A stretch of DNA of 62,323 bases, taken from the NCBI GenBank assembly GCA_015059685.1, contig SUZW01000012.1:1-62323 (forward strand), read 5' to 3'. Positions 44,701 to 53,953 of the stretch are shown here, one piece after another; the stretch's first letter is position 1; each line of letters opens with the position of its first letter. The stretch is from Rikenellaceae bacterium. Lineage in GTDB: Bacteria > Bacteroidota > Bacteroidia > Bacteroidales > Rikenellaceae. The notes under the pieces are model-generated. The model searched no databases and had not been told where the DNA came from. It saw only the letters and a program-made list of their open reading frames with translations. A program made the translations under genes and the position numbers.

Positions 44701-46284
44701 TTAGAACTCCGATGTGAAGTGGAAGCGTATATCAGGGAACTTCTCTTGCGCCAAAGCCAACGCATAGCTTGTATCTGCCAAGAAGACATCACGGCCGTGC
44801 TTATCCTTGGCCATATTGGCGTGCTTGCGGCGTTTGAAGTCGTCGAGTTGTGCTGCGTTGTCGCTCTCAATCCAGCAAGCCTTGTGTATCGAGATAGGTT
44901 CCCAGCGGCACTTTGCGCCATACTCGTGTTCCAGGCGGTACTCGATAACCTCGAACTGTAAGGCTCCCACAGTACCGATAATCTTGCGACCATTGAGCGA
45001 CGACACAAAGAGCTGCGCCACACCCTCATCCATAAGCTGGTCGATGCCTTTGGCGAGCTGCTTGAACTTCATCGGGTCGGCATTCTCGATATAGCGGAAC
45101 ATCTCGGGCGAGAAGGATGGGATACCCGTAAATTTCAGCTTTTCGCCCTCGGTGAAGGTGTCGCCAATCTTGAAGTTACCCGCATCGTGCAGACCCACGA
45201 TATCGCCAGGGTAGGCGAAGTCGATTACCGACTTCTTCTCGGCCATAAATGCCGTAGGCGAGGAGAACTTCATCTGCTTGCCACTTGCGGCATGGAGGTA
45301 GTTTTTGTTGCGCTCAAATACACCCGAACATATCTTCATAAAGGCGATACGGTCACGGTGATTAGGGTCCATATTGGCGTGTATCTTAAAGATGAAGCCC
45401 GTCATCTTTGCCTCCTGCGGCTCGATAAGGCGAGTCTCGGTAGTCGAAGGGCGTGGCGATGGGGCGATGCGGATAAAGCACTCTAGCAACTCACGCACAC
45501 CGAAGTTGTTTACTGCCGAGCCAAAGAACACGGGAGCGAGTTTTCCCGAGAGGTATGCCTCGTTATCAAACTCATCATAGACACCCTCAACCAACTCCAC
45601 ATCCTCACGAAGCTTCGAGGCGTACTGCTCGCCAATGAGCGAGTCGAGTTCCGATGTAGAGATATCGCTAATCTCCACGGTCGAGGCGTTGGCTGTCTGT
45701 CGCTCGTCGGATGTAAAGAGTGAGATATTATGCTCGTAGAGGTTATATACACCTTTGAACGATGGGCCACTCGAGATTGGGAAGGCCAACGGGCGCACCT
45801 TAATCTGCAACTCTCGCTCTACCTCGTCGAGCAAATCAAACGGGTCTTTGCAAGGGCGGTCCAACTTATTGATAAAGACAATTACAGGGGTATTACGCAT
45901 ACGGCAAACATCCATCAGTCGTCGAGTCTGCGTCTCGACACCCTTTGCTCCGTCAATAACGATAATTACCGAATCTACGGCTGTCAAGGTACGATAGGTA
46001 TCCTCGGCAAAGTCCTCGTGACCCGGGGTATCGAGGATGTTAATCTTGACCCCCTTGTAGTCAAATCCCATCACCGAGGTTGCCACCGAGATACCACGCT
46101 GACGCTCTATCTCCATAAAGTCGGAGGTGGCTCCCTTCTTGATTTTATTACTTTTGACCGCACCCGCAATATGGATAGCACCACCAAAGAGGAGTAACTT
46201 CTCCGTCAAAGTGGTCTTACCCGCATCGGGGTGGGCAATAACTGCAAATGTTCTTCGTCTTGCTATCTCTTCTTTAAGAGTCAT
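44701..46284 (-). CDS. prfC: peptide chain release factor 3
   Basis: 527 residues. RF3 is the GTPase that removes RF1/RF2 after peptide release. P-loop AHPDAGKTT (17-25), switch I with [11 protein letters not shown]3 DTPGHEDF (about 80-87), G4 NKLD and the RF3-specific C-terminal region ([18 protein letters not shown]) are present. EF-G-type domain IV is absent, confirming RF3. The partner RF1 is at 9.9 kb. Confidence 0.96.
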   Translation of the reverse strand: MTLKEEIARRRTFAVIAHPDAGKTTLTEKLLLFGGAIHIAGAVKSNKIKKGATSDFMEIERQRGISVATSVMGFDYKGVKINILDTPGHEDFAEDTYRTLTAVDSVIIVIDGAKGVETQTRRLMDVCRMRNTPVIVFINKLDRPCKDPFDLLDEVERELQIKVRPLAFPISSGPSFKGVYNLYEHNISLFTSDERQTANASTVEISDISTSELDSLIGEQYASKLREDVELVEGVYDEFDNEAYLSGKLAPVFFGSAVNNFGVRELLECFIRIAPSPRPSTTETRLIEPQEAKMTGFIFKIHANMDPNHRDRIAFMKICSGVFERNKNYLHAASGKQMKFSSPTAFMAEKKSVIDFAYPGDIVGLHDAGNFKIGDTFTEGEKLKFTGIPSFSPEMFRYIENADPMKFKQLAKGIDQLMDEGVAQLFVSSLNGRKIIGTVGALQFEVIEYRLEHEYGAKCRWEPISIHKACWIESDNAAQLDDFKRRKHANMAKDKHGRDVFLADTSYALALAQEKFPDIRFHFTSEF

Positions 46285-46371
46285 AATCTATTTCGGCTTT
46301 TTATTATGCGGGTGCAAAATTAGAAAATTTCGAGGATAATACCGCAACTATTAAATATTATTTGATTTCCA

Positions 46372-46402
46372 TTTGTATAATACAAGTTTTTTTTTAACTT
46401 TG
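46372..46402 (+). promoter_or_regulatory. promoter of the small lipoprotein gene
   Basis: TTTG (46372-46375), 19 bases, TAACTTTG (46395-46402), about 60 bases before the ATG. Confidence 0.7.
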
Positions 46403-46464
46403 CGTTGCGCTCTATATCGAATAGAGAGAATTGGGTTGGTTATTAACATTTAACGGTTACTACT

Positions 46465-47028
46465 ATGAAGAGATTTTTTCTTTTTGCAATGTTGCTAATG
46501 TTATTTTCGGCATGTTCGCCCGAAAATGAAGGAGCAGGAAACAATAGCGGACAGAGCGGTGATGAGATGGGTGATATAGAGGTTGATTTGGCTCCTCTAT
46601 GTATGATGGTATATGTAAATGATGCCGATGGCAACAATCTGCTTGACCCTGCATCGGCACACTGTTTAGACCACTCGAAGATTGTTCTTACCTACAATGG
46701 CAAGGAGTATCCTCTCGTAAATGAGGAGCTTGCAGCCACACCATCGGCATATCTTGCCCTATTTGAAGGGGCTCTCCTTGCATACGATGTCAATAATGTT
46801 GCCTACCTATATATCGGTGAATGGGATAGTGGCAAGGATTGGAGTATGTGCAATGTGGCGATAGCGTGGGGTGATGGCACAACAACCTCACTCTCTTTCT
46901 CGCACGATGTCTCCTTCGACAAAGAGTATCAAAACGACCCCGACCACAACTATGGTTACACATTTTTCACACAGTGGTACCTCAACGGAGAGTCGTATCC
47001 AAACTTCCAATACAATATCGTGAAGTAG
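46465..47028 (+). CDS. hypothetical lipoprotein
   Basis: 187 residues. Signal with lipobox LFSAC (Cys17), then a low-complexity Ser/Gly/Asn/Glu spacer (about 18-35) and a compact domain with MVYVNDADGNNLLDP, an Ig-like set of short strands and a C-terminal WYLNGESYPNFQYN. I do not recognise a named family; the VNDADGNNLLDP opening resembles small Bacteroidetes lipoproteins of unknown function. Own promoter and terminator, so monocistronic. Probably periplasmic or surface exposed (inference). Confidence 0.75.
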   Translation: MKRFFLFAMLLMLFSACSPENEGAGNNSGQSGDEMGDIEVDLAPLCMMVYVNDADGNNLLDPASAHCLDHSKIVLTYNGKEYPLVNEELAATPSAYLALFEGALLAYDVNNVAYLYIGEWDSGKDWSMCNVAIAWGDGTTTSLSFSHDVSFDKEYQNDPDHNYGYTFFTQWYLNGESYPNFQYNIVK

Positions 47029-47040
47029 AGCGAACTACAA

Positions 47041-47082
47041 AAATATCACCGAGCATAAAAGTGTTTGCTCGGCGATATTTTT
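47041..47082. terminator. bidirectional terminator between the lipoprotein gene and dxs
   Basis: AAATATC-CCGAGCA pairs with TGCTCGG-GATATTT around a 10-base loop, with T-run to the right and A-run to the left, between convergent genes. Confidence 0.85.
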
Positions 47083-47086
47083 ATCT

Positions 47087-48964
47087 CTATCTCTTCAGTG
47101 CGTCATACACCGCCTCGGCATCTATGCCGCAGAGCGAGCGAAGCTCTGCCACCGTGCCGTGTTCGACAAAGGTATCGCCCACACCGAGTGTCGTAACAGC
47201 GGTCGTAATATCGTGGTCACAGAGGAGCTTTACAACCGCCTCGCCTGCGCCACCTCGCACCACACCATCTTCGATGGTGATGATACGCTGCACCCTCCGA
47301 GCCACCTCCAACACAAGTGCCTCGTCAAGCGGCTTGGCATATCGCATATCGTATATCCCGACACCACTCTCGCCACACTCCGCCTCATAGCGTGCCACGC
47401 CCTTCTCCACCTCGGTAAGCAGAGGACCAAAGGCAAATACAGCAACCCTATCGCCCTCCTTTACCGTGCGAGCCCGACCTATGGCTATCTCCTCGAAAGG
47501 CCTATCACGCCACTCCGCACCTCGACCCTCGCCTCGTGGGTAGCGAATAGCGCATGGGCGGTTGCTGCGAAGTGCTGTGTACATCATATTGCGCAACTCC
47601 GCCTCATCGCTCGGTGTCGCCACAACTATATTCGGCACGCAACCGAGGTATGCCAAGTCGAATGTGCCGTGGTGTGTTGCTCCATCCTCGCCCACCAGAC
47701 CGCCTCTATCCAAGCAGAGCGTAACGGGCAAGTTTTGCAGCGCTACATCGTGTATTATATTGTCGTAGGCTCGTTGCATAAAGGTCGAGTAGATATTGCA
47801 GAATGGGCGTGCCCCACCCGCAGCCAAGCCTGCCGAGAAGGTCACGGCATGTCCCTCGGCAATACCGACATCGAAGCATCGCTCCGGCATCGCCTCCATC
47901 ATTATCGTCATCGAACAGCCCGACGGCATGGCTGGCGTTATACCTACCACACGCTCATCCGTGCGTGCCAAGTCGAGCAGTGTCTGCCCGAACACATCCT
48001 GAAACTTCGTACCCTTCGACTCGCTCTTTATGCGCACACCTGTCTCGGGGTCAAAACGCCCCGGTGCGTGCCATACAGGCAGATTATCCTCGGCAGGAGC
48101 GTAGCCGTGGCCCTTCTGCGTGATGATATGGAGCAACTTCGGTGACTTTATATTTTTCAAGCTGCGCAGTGTTCGCACAAGCAACGCCACATTGTGACCA
48201 TCGACACGACCAAAATAGCGGAAGCCGAGGCTCTCAAAGAGGTTACTATTCTGCAACAAGCCGTGCTTTATGGCGTTGCCCGCCTTGCGACACAGGTTCA
48301 GCACCGCAGGTGTATGCGACAACAGCGACCACAGTCCCTGCTTGAAGCGGTTGTAGCGATGCGACAACGACAAGCGCAACAGATAGCCATTGAGTGCGCC
48401 CTGCGAACGGTCTATCGACATATTGTTGTCGTTGAGGATGACAAGCAGGTCGTTGTTCTTATCTGCACCCGCATTATTCAACCCCTCAAAAGCCAAACCT
48501 CCCGCAATAGAGCCATCGCCAATTACCGCAACGACCTTACGCTCCCTACCGCCAAATTTTGCCGCCTCGGCAATACCGAGCGCAGCCGAAATCGAGACCG
48601 ACGAGTGTCCTGCACCAAAGGCATCGTACTCACTCTCGGCCATACGGGGAAAGCCGCTGATACCGCCCTTGCGACGGTTCTCACGAAAGGCCTCACGACG
48701 CCCTGTTATAATCTTGTGGGCGTAAGCCTGGTGGCCGACATCCCAGACGAGTGCATCATTTGGTGTGTCATAGACATAGTGTATCGCTACGGCAATCTCC
48801 ACAGCACCGAGCGACGAGGCGAGGTGACCTGGATTTATGGCGCACTGCTCGATTATATATTGGCGCAGCTCCTCGCAGTAGCGAGGCAACTCCTCGACCG
48901 ACAACTTGCGGAGGTCGGCCGGAGTGTTTATGCTGTTCAGATATTTATACTCTATATGTGTCAT
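47087..48964 (-). CDS. dxs: 1-deoxy-D-xylulose-5-phosphate synthase
   Basis: 625 residues from the ATG at 48964 (MTHIEYKYLNSINTPADLRK). A longer frame runs back into the TamL-like gene and is rejected. Thiamine-diphosphate enzyme condensing pyruvate and glyceraldehyde-3-phosphate, first step of the MEP isoprenoid route. GHQAYAHKIITGR, AGHSSVSISAALG, the ThDP motif GDGSIAGGLAFEGLNNAG and the transketolase-type C-terminal half with LDRGGLVGEDGATHHG are intact. Follows the TamL-like gene by 16 bases, so it is likely in an operon with TamL-like and dapF genes. Confidence 0.97.
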   Translation of the reverse strand: MTHIEYKYLNSINTPADLRKLSVEELPRYCEELRQYIIEQCAINPGHLASSLGAVEIAVAIHYVYDTPNDALVWDVGHQAYAHKIITGRREAFRENRRKGGISGFPRMAESEYDAFGAGHSSVSISAALGIAEAAKFGGRERKVVAVIGDGSIAGGLAFEGLNNAGADKNNDLLVILNDNNMSIDRSQGALNGYLLRLSLSHRYNRFKQGLWSLLSHTPAVLNLCRKAGNAIKHGLLQNSNLFESLGFRYFGRVDGHNVALLVRTLRSLKNIKSPKLLHIITQKGHGYAPAEDNLPVWHAPGRFDPETGVRIKSESKGTKFQDVFGQTLLDLARTDERVVGITPAMPSGCSMTIMMEAMPERCFDVGIAEGHAVTFSAGLAAGGARPFCNIYSTFMQRAYDNIIHDVALQNLPVTLCLDRGGLVGEDGATHHGTFDLAYLGCVPNIVVATPSDEAELRNMMYTALRSNRPCAIRYPRGEGRGAEWRDRPFEEIAIGRARTVKEGDRVAVFAFGPLLTEVEKGVARYEAECGESGVGIYDMRYAKPLDEALVLEVARRVQRIITIEDGVVRGGAGEAVVKLLCDHDITTAVTTLGVGDTFVEHGTVAELRSLCGIDAEAVYDALKR

Positions 48965-48980
48965 ACGACTAATTTTTCTT

Positions 48981-51356
48981 TTAGAATGGGTACCCGACAC
49001 CAAAGTTGAGTGATGTATTCTTCCACTTGAAGTTGTGTATCCACCTCTCACCCACAGGTTGGTTCGGGTCGTGCAGACGAATACCCCAATCGAGGCGCAA
49101 AATCGCAAACTTAATATCGAGGCGCAGACCTATACCCGTATTCAGTGCTATCTGCTTGTAGAACTCCCCAAAGCTAAACACCGAACCTTCGGGATACTCG
49201 ACACCCTTACGGCCTATATACCAGATGTTACCCGCATCGAAGAATGTTGCACCCTGGAAGATACCCCATATCGGGAAGCGGAACTCGATATTTGCCTCCA
49301 ACTTCATATCTCCGAGCTGTGTCGGATAGATGACATTCGTAGGAGCTGCCGAGGAGCCGGGACCGAGTGTACGAGGAGCCCAACCACGCATACTGTTGCT
49401 ACCTCCGGCGTAGAACATACGGTCGAAAGGTATAGCGTCGGAGTTGCCATAGGCGTAGCCCACACCCGCATAGAGTCGTGCTGCAAGAGCCGTAACCTTG
49501 CCGAACATAACCTTGTGGCTTGCACTCACATCGCCACGCACATACTGCGAGTAGCGGATACCGAGTATCTCGTAGTAGCCCTTATCGTTAGGGTGCGAGA
49601 AGAGGTGTTCGAGGCCATCGAGCAGGTTGCCCGCAACCTCACCATTTACTCGTACCGTGGTACGGTTGTTTGGCGCACTCTTATACTGCTTATTATAGAC
49701 ATACGACCCCGACAACGCCAAGATAAGTTGCGACTCGAAGCTGTGTTTGAGGTATTGGTTCTGCAACGAGTTGAAGTAGTCTTGGTCGATGTAGGACACA
49801 TCCACCCAGTTTATGGTTATAGGGCGTATAACAAACGACGACGAGGTGCGGTTGCGCCACGAATATACCCACGACAAGCTCGACAGACCTCGACGATAGT
49901 AAGGTCTATCCTGGTAGTTGTACGATATCTCGAACTTGGTCTTCGGAGCGACAATATTCTGCTTCATCGCATAGTTAGCTATCAGGAAGCGTGGGAACGA
50001 CAGGCTCGCTGCCAAACCAAACTCCATGGCATGTCGCTTCTTCGAGTTCGGAGCCTTCATATACTCGTAACCCGCTGTACCCGTAAGCTCAAACATCTCC
50101 GCACCACGGAAGATGTTTCTGTTCTGATAACCCAGCACCGCCTTCAAACCGTAGAAGCTCGAGGTTGTCGATGCCTCCAACTCCGCCTTCACGCTCTGGC
50201 GCAGTGCAGGCGTGCAGAATATATCGCAGTCGAGGTAGCCCTCACGCGTATAGTTCACAAGCGAGGAGGAGTGCGCCCCTCCAATATGGGTGATATAACC
50301 ACGCTGTGCCATGGAGTCCGGCAACTCCTTGAACGATATGCGGGCGCTCTTGAAGTAGCCCATGGACATAAGGTTCGAGTAGGTACGATTTACCTGCGAG
50401 TAGTTGTAGAGGTAGTTCGGATATAGCGGTATCGCCCCTCGCAACACCTTCTCACGCACCCTCGGTTGCTTACCCCTAAACAAGATGTTCAGGCCTCTGT
50501 AATCGACCGTGTCGAAGGCATCAAAGTAGTTTTCACGGCTCTTTGCCGCTACGGCATTGTAGCTCGGCACGATATTTATGTTGCGCAAGCGATAGACGAT
50601 GTTGTTGTCATACATCGCCTTGCCTCGAGCGTTGTAGCCGAGGAGGTTCTGCTTGATTATAACCTTGATACCCACCTTGTGGTCACCTCCCAGCGTATCG
50701 GCGACATACTCCACATTATTCACCGTGAAGGAGTAGTAACCTCGGTCTTTGAGGTAGAGCGCAATGCGTTCACGCTCCTTGTCGAGCACCGAGATATCGA
50801 AGATATCGCCCTTGTGCAGAAGCGTATTCACCGTGTCGGGCAGCAAAATAGGCTCCAAGAAGCGGTCACGGAAGTCGTACGACACATTGTCGATATAGTA
50901 CGGCCGACCCTGTCGCAACGAGTAGGTTACCTTTGCTCGCCTCTTGCGATATGTCGTATCTACAGCATAGGCTACACCCGAGTCGTAGTAGCCTCGCGAC
51001 TCGAGGTATATCTTGAGGTTCGAAACCGACCTCTCCGTATCACGCATATTGAGCAACACAGGCTCCTCGCCTATCTTGCGCTTGAGGTTGTTCCACCAAT
51101 TATCCTTCTCGGGCTTTGCCAACGAATAGACCCACACATAGAAGTCCGAGCCGAGGAAGTGTTTGTTCGGTGTTTGGCGGATGTAGCGCATCACCTCATC
51201 ACTCTTGATACGCTCACGACGAGGCACCTCCCTATCCTCCTCGACCTTAACCCTCTGCAGAAGGTAGTCGTTCGAGGGTAGGAGCTTCGTGACATTGCAC
51301 GACGAGAGCAACAACGCTACCGCCACACAGCACAATATTTCGAACACTCGCCTCAT
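48981..51356 (-). CDS. BamA/TamA-family outer-membrane lipoprotein (TamL-like)
   Basis: 791 residues. Unlike BamA and TamA it has a lipobox (LLLSSC, Cys20), the mark of the Bacteroidetes TamL type. POTRA-like domains fill about 25-360 (SLRQGRPYYIDNVSYDFRDR; VGIKVIIKQNLLGYN). Then a 16-strand-type beta-barrel ends with an aromatic residue (LNFGVGYPF). The loop-6 motif GGSNSMRGWAPRTLG corresponds to the VRGF/Y motif. It presumably works in outer-membrane protein or envelope assembly with TamB (family-based inference). Sits between dapF and dxs. Confidence 0.85.
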   Translation of the reverse strand: MRRVFEILCCVAVALLLSSCNVTKLLPSNDYLLQRVKVEEDREVPRRERIKSDEVMRYIRQTPNKHFLGSDFYVWVYSLAKPEKDNWWNNLKRKIGEEPVLLNMRDTERSVSNLKIYLESRGYYDSGVAYAVDTTYRKRRAKVTYSLRQGRPYYIDNVSYDFRDRFLEPILLPDTVNTLLHKGDIFDISVLDKERERIALYLKDRGYYSFTVNNVEYVADTLGGDHKVGIKVIIKQNLLGYNARGKAMYDNNIVYRLRNINIVPSYNAVAAKSRENYFDAFDTVDYRGLNILFRGKQPRVREKVLRGAIPLYPNYLYNYSQVNRTYSNLMSMGYFKSARISFKELPDSMAQRGYITHIGGAHSSSLVNYTREGYLDCDIFCTPALRQSVKAELEASTTSSFYGLKAVLGYQNRNIFRGAEMFELTGTAGYEYMKAPNSKKRHAMEFGLAASLSFPRFLIANYAMKQNIVAPKTKFEISYNYQDRPYYRRGLSSLSWVYSWRNRTSSSFVIRPITINWVDVSYIDQDYFNSLQNQYLKHSFESQLILALSGSYVYNKQYKSAPNNRTTVRVNGEVAGNLLDGLEHLFSHPNDKGYYEILGIRYSQYVRGDVSASHKVMFGKVTALAARLYAGVGYAYGNSDAIPFDRMFYAGGSNSMRGWAPRTLGPGSSAAPTNVIYPTQLGDMKLEANIEFRFPIWGIFQGATFFDAGNIWYIGRKGVEYPEGSVFSFGEFYKQIALNTGIGLRLDIKFAILRLDWGIRLHDPNQPVGERWIHNFKWKNTSLNFGVGYPF

Positions 51357-51362
51357 CTGTTT

Positions 51363-52298
51363 TTAAGCCTTCAATCTACCTACAAACTCCTCGTACAGAG
51401 CCACTTCGTCGCCATACTCGCCACGCTCGACCATCGAAAGCGCAGCCCCATCAACCTCGATGTCGCCATAGGCCGTATATGTTGCATTGCCGATAAGTCG
51501 GGTTGCCAAGCCCCCCTCCTTGTAGCAGACGCAACGCACCATACCGCCCCTATTTTCGACATCTATCGTCGCTCCATAGTCGCATCGGCCACGCAACGCC
51601 ATAGCCGTAGCACTCGAGGTCATCGCCGTACCGCACGAAGCGGTTATGCCCGCCCCTCGCTCGTATGTTGCAACAAATATGCGGTTTTTGCTCGTGCGCA
51701 CCACAAGCGATATATTCACGCCACGAGGAAACTCCTCGTGCAACTCCGTAACACGCCTGCCCAGCGACTCCAAAAGGTCGTAGTCTATCACTTCAACCTC
51801 CGCCACGATATGAGGGTTACCCACATCTATGGCTGTCCACTGCAACTCCTTGTGCAACGCAGGTATCACCTCCGCAACAAACTCCTCGCCCGACATAAAA
51901 CCGAAGCTCTCACCTTTGAGGCGCACACCGAGTGTTACGCCATAGGTCGGAAGGCTTGGATATATATCCTCCTCACGGGATATGCGGTAGATATTTGCAC
52001 CCGACCACATATCGAACACCCCCGTGCAGTAGCCCCGCTCGTCGGCCAACCTCGCCACACAACGAATACCGTTGCCACACATCTCCGCCTCGGAGCCATC
52101 GGGGTTGAACATCCTCATGCCATAGAGCCCATTGCGCTCGCACAACAACAGCAACCCATCGGCACCCGTGCCGAGGTCACGACTACAGACAAATCGTGAC
52201 AGCGATGCAAGGTCCACGCCCTGCAACTCCACGCCCACGGCATCGACCATAACAAACTCATTTCCCGAGCCGTGGCACTTTATGTACGATAATTTCAT
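51363..52298 (-). CDS. dapF: diaminopimelate epimerase
   Basis: 311 residues. Interconverts LL- and meso-diaminopimelate for peptidoglycan and lysine. First catalytic Cys in MCGNGIRCVARL (Cys74), second in ASCGTAMTSSATAM (about 225). The HGSGNEFVMVDA start is typical. The glycine after GT in the second site is Ala, a small deviation. Longer than the common 270-280 residues because of C-terminal additions. Six bases separate it from the TamL-like gene. Confidence 0.95.
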   Translation of the reverse strand: MKLSYIKCHGSGNEFVMVDAVGVELQGVDLASLSRFVCSRDLGTGADGLLLLCERNGLYGMRMFNPDGSEAEMCGNGIRCVARLADERGYCTGVFDMWSGANIYRISREEDIYPSLPTYGVTLGVRLKGESFGFMSGEEFVAEVIPALHKELQWTAIDVGNPHIVAEVEVIDYDLLESLGRRVTELHEEFPRGVNISLVVRTSKNRIFVATYERGAGITASCGTAMTSSATAMALRGRCDYGATIDVENRGGMVRCVCYKEGGLATRLIGNATYTAYGDIEVDGAALSMVERGEYGDEVALYEEFVGRLKA

Positions 52299-52387
52299 CT
52301 AAAAATTTGCCTATAATCGTTCAAAAATAGTAATTTTTGCAGAATTTTCCATACTTTTACGCATTAAAATTACAAAAAGCGATAAAA

Positions 52388-53197
52388 ATGGTCGAAAAGT
52401 TTATTATGGCAGGCAACACTGCCCTGCATATCTGCGACTCGGAGGTGGGCGAAAAGAGCGTGGTGCTACTGCACGGCTACCTCGAAAATATGCTCGTATG
52501 GGAGGAGTTCATACCACTGCTATACAAGGAGTTGCGTGTTATAACGCTCGACATCCCCGGGCACGGTATATCCGAGATTAAGGGCGAGTGTCACTCGATG
52601 GAGTACCTTGCCGACACAGTGGCTGCGGCTCTTACCTCTCTCGGCATAGCCGAGGCGACAATCGTCGGTCACTCGATGGGCGGATACATAGCCCTCGCCT
52701 TTGCCGAGCGACACCCCGACCGCACCTCGGGCGTGGTATTGTTGCACTCGACACCCTATGCCGACAACGAGGAGAAGCGCAAAAATCGTGAGCGTGAGAT
52801 AGCCCTTGTGAAGGCGGGCAAGAAGGAACTGTTGGCTCATACAGCCCCTGCAGCGGGCTTCGCTCCCGAGAACCGCAACCGTTGCCGTGAGGCTATCGAG
52901 GAGTTGGAGCAGACGGTATTTCTGACCGAGGAGGGTGGCATCGTGGCGCTGCTGAATGGTATGATCGGGCGCAAGGACCAGAACGAGATGTTGCGCAACC
53001 TCGACAAACCCATCCTCTTTATCTTGGGGCGCAAAGATGGCTACATCACGACCGAGGTGGCAGAGAAGATGGTTGGAGAGCACCCCGAAGCGAAGGTTGT
53101 GTGGCTCGAGAAGTCGGGACACATGGGCTTTGTGGAGGAGCCGAAGGCTTGCGCTGCGGCACTTTTAGAGTTTGTAAAAGAGAATACAAAGGGGTAA
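52388..53197 (+). CDS. alpha/beta hydrolase (alpha/beta fold family 6 type)
   Basis: 269 residues from the ATG at 52388; no signal peptide, so cytoplasmic. [15 protein letters not shown] (oxyanion loop, about 28-42), IPGHGIS, nucleophile GHSMGGY (Ser96), acid in LGRKDGYIT and His in [11 protein letters not shown] are all in place. The substrate cannot be assigned; relatives include esterases and MenH- or BioH-like enzymes. Divergent from dapF. AT-rich 90-base gap between them with TATTTTTG on the minus strand. Confidence 0.85.
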   Translation: MVEKFIMAGNTALHICDSEVGEKSVVLLHGYLENMLVWEEFIPLLYKELRVITLDIPGHGISEIKGECHSMEYLADTVAAALTSLGIAEATIVGHSMGGYIALAFAERHPDRTSGVVLLHSTPYADNEEKRKNREREIALVKAGKKELLAHTAPAAGFAPENRNRCREAIEELEQTVFLTEEGGIVALLNGMIGRKDQNEMLRNLDKPILFILGRKDGYITTEVAEKMVGEHPEAKVVWLEKSGHMGFVEEPKACAAALLEFVKENTKG

Positions 53198-53232
53198 AAT
53201 TTAATAAAAAATCACTTTTTTTGCTCCAAAGG

Positions 53233-53262
53233 TTGTAAATCAAAAAATAATTCCTACCTTTG
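53233..53262 (+). promoter_or_regulatory. tRNA-Leu promoter
   Basis: TTG (53233-53235), 19 bases, TACCTTTG (53255-53262). Confidence 0.75.
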
Positions 53263-53288
53263 CACCGCAAACCACAATTGTGGAGCAG

Positions 53289-53372
53289 GCCCAGATGGCG
53301 GAATCGGTAGACGCGCTGGTCTCAAACACCAGTAGGTTCACCCCTGTGCCGGTTCGACCCCGGCTCTGGGTA
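53289..53372 (+). tRNA. tRNA-Leu (CAA)
   Basis: 84-nt class II tRNA: acceptor GCCCAGA/TCTGGGT, A73, anticodon stem CTGGT/ACCAG with loop CTCAAAC (CAA), long variable arm, T-arm CCGGTTCGACCCCGG. CCA is not encoded. Its 3' end is the anchor of the duplicated repeat at 57192 and of palindromes B and C. Confidence 0.96.
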
Positions 53373-53424
53373 CAAGGAGAGAAGTTCGAGAGGACTTCTC
53401 TTTTTTTGTGTTTGTTGGGTTATG
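53368..53424 (+). repeat. 57-bp direct repeat, left copy (tRNA-Leu end plus terminator)
   Basis: Begins with the last five bases of tRNA-Leu (GGGTA), includes its terminator (AGAGAAGT/ACTTCTCT then seven T) and ends GTTGGGTTATG. Identical base for base to 57192-57248; the bases just outside differ on both sides. Confidence 0.93.
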
Positions 53425-53433
53425 GAGTGCCTG

Positions 53434-53647
53434 ACCGCAGAGCCGAGGTCGTTGCTTCGGTGGCGCCTCGGCAGACTTCTCTTCGCTATACAAATGTGCA
53501 GTGTTGCTACGCAACATTAGAATCTTAATTGAAAATCATCTATACAAATAAATTTGTCATCTGCTTTTCAATCAATCTTCTAAACCTTCGGTTTTCTGCA
53601 CATTTTATTTGCTCGGTCTGCTCTCGGCTGCTGCGAACCTTCGACCC
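53434..53647. repeat. tRNA-linked long palindrome B (behind tRNA-Leu)
   Basis: Starts with a diverged inverted copy of the tRNA-Leu 3' end (CAGAGCCGAGGTCG) and ends with CTGCTGCGAACCTTCGACCC, a direct T-loop copy. Inside, AAATGTGCAG pairs with CTGCACATTT, and TTGAAAATCATCT with the complementary TCATCTGCTTTTCAA region near the tip. No ORF. Confidence 0.65.
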
Positions 53648-53717
53648 ACGGAAGATTATTCGGATTGGGAGCAATATCACGCAGTGACCAAAGGCGAGAT
53701 AAGTCACGCAAAAACTC

Positions 53718-53743
53718 GTTCGAAAATAGGAGATATAAGGGCA
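53718..53743. repeat. left attachment-like direct repeat of the island
   Basis: GTTCGAAAATAGGA followed by GATATAAGGGCA; matches 57171-57196 at 21 of 26 positions. The pattern GTTCGA...GGGTA echoes the tRNA-Leu T-arm and acceptor end. Confidence 0.55.
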
Positions 53744-53906
53744 CTCGAAAAACCCTCTTAATCGAGTTTTTATTCTTTTTGCCGAAACCTAAAAATGGTC
53801 ACTTTTGGTCACCACTTTGAAAATGGGGGTCCAAAAAACGCCTCGAAAGCGGCCCAAAAAAATGTCCAAAAATTCGCTTTTTTGAGCCTCAACATCAGGA
53901 GAGATA

Positions 53907-53938
53907 GCAAAAAAGGAGGCAAAATACAGCCTCCTTTG
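53907..53938 (-). terminator. terminator of the protease-LRR gene
   Basis: AAAGGAGGC pairs with GCCTCCTTT; T-run on the minus strand, 16 bases after the stop codon. Confidence 0.85.
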
Positions 53939-53953
53939 GCATCTCTTTCTTGG

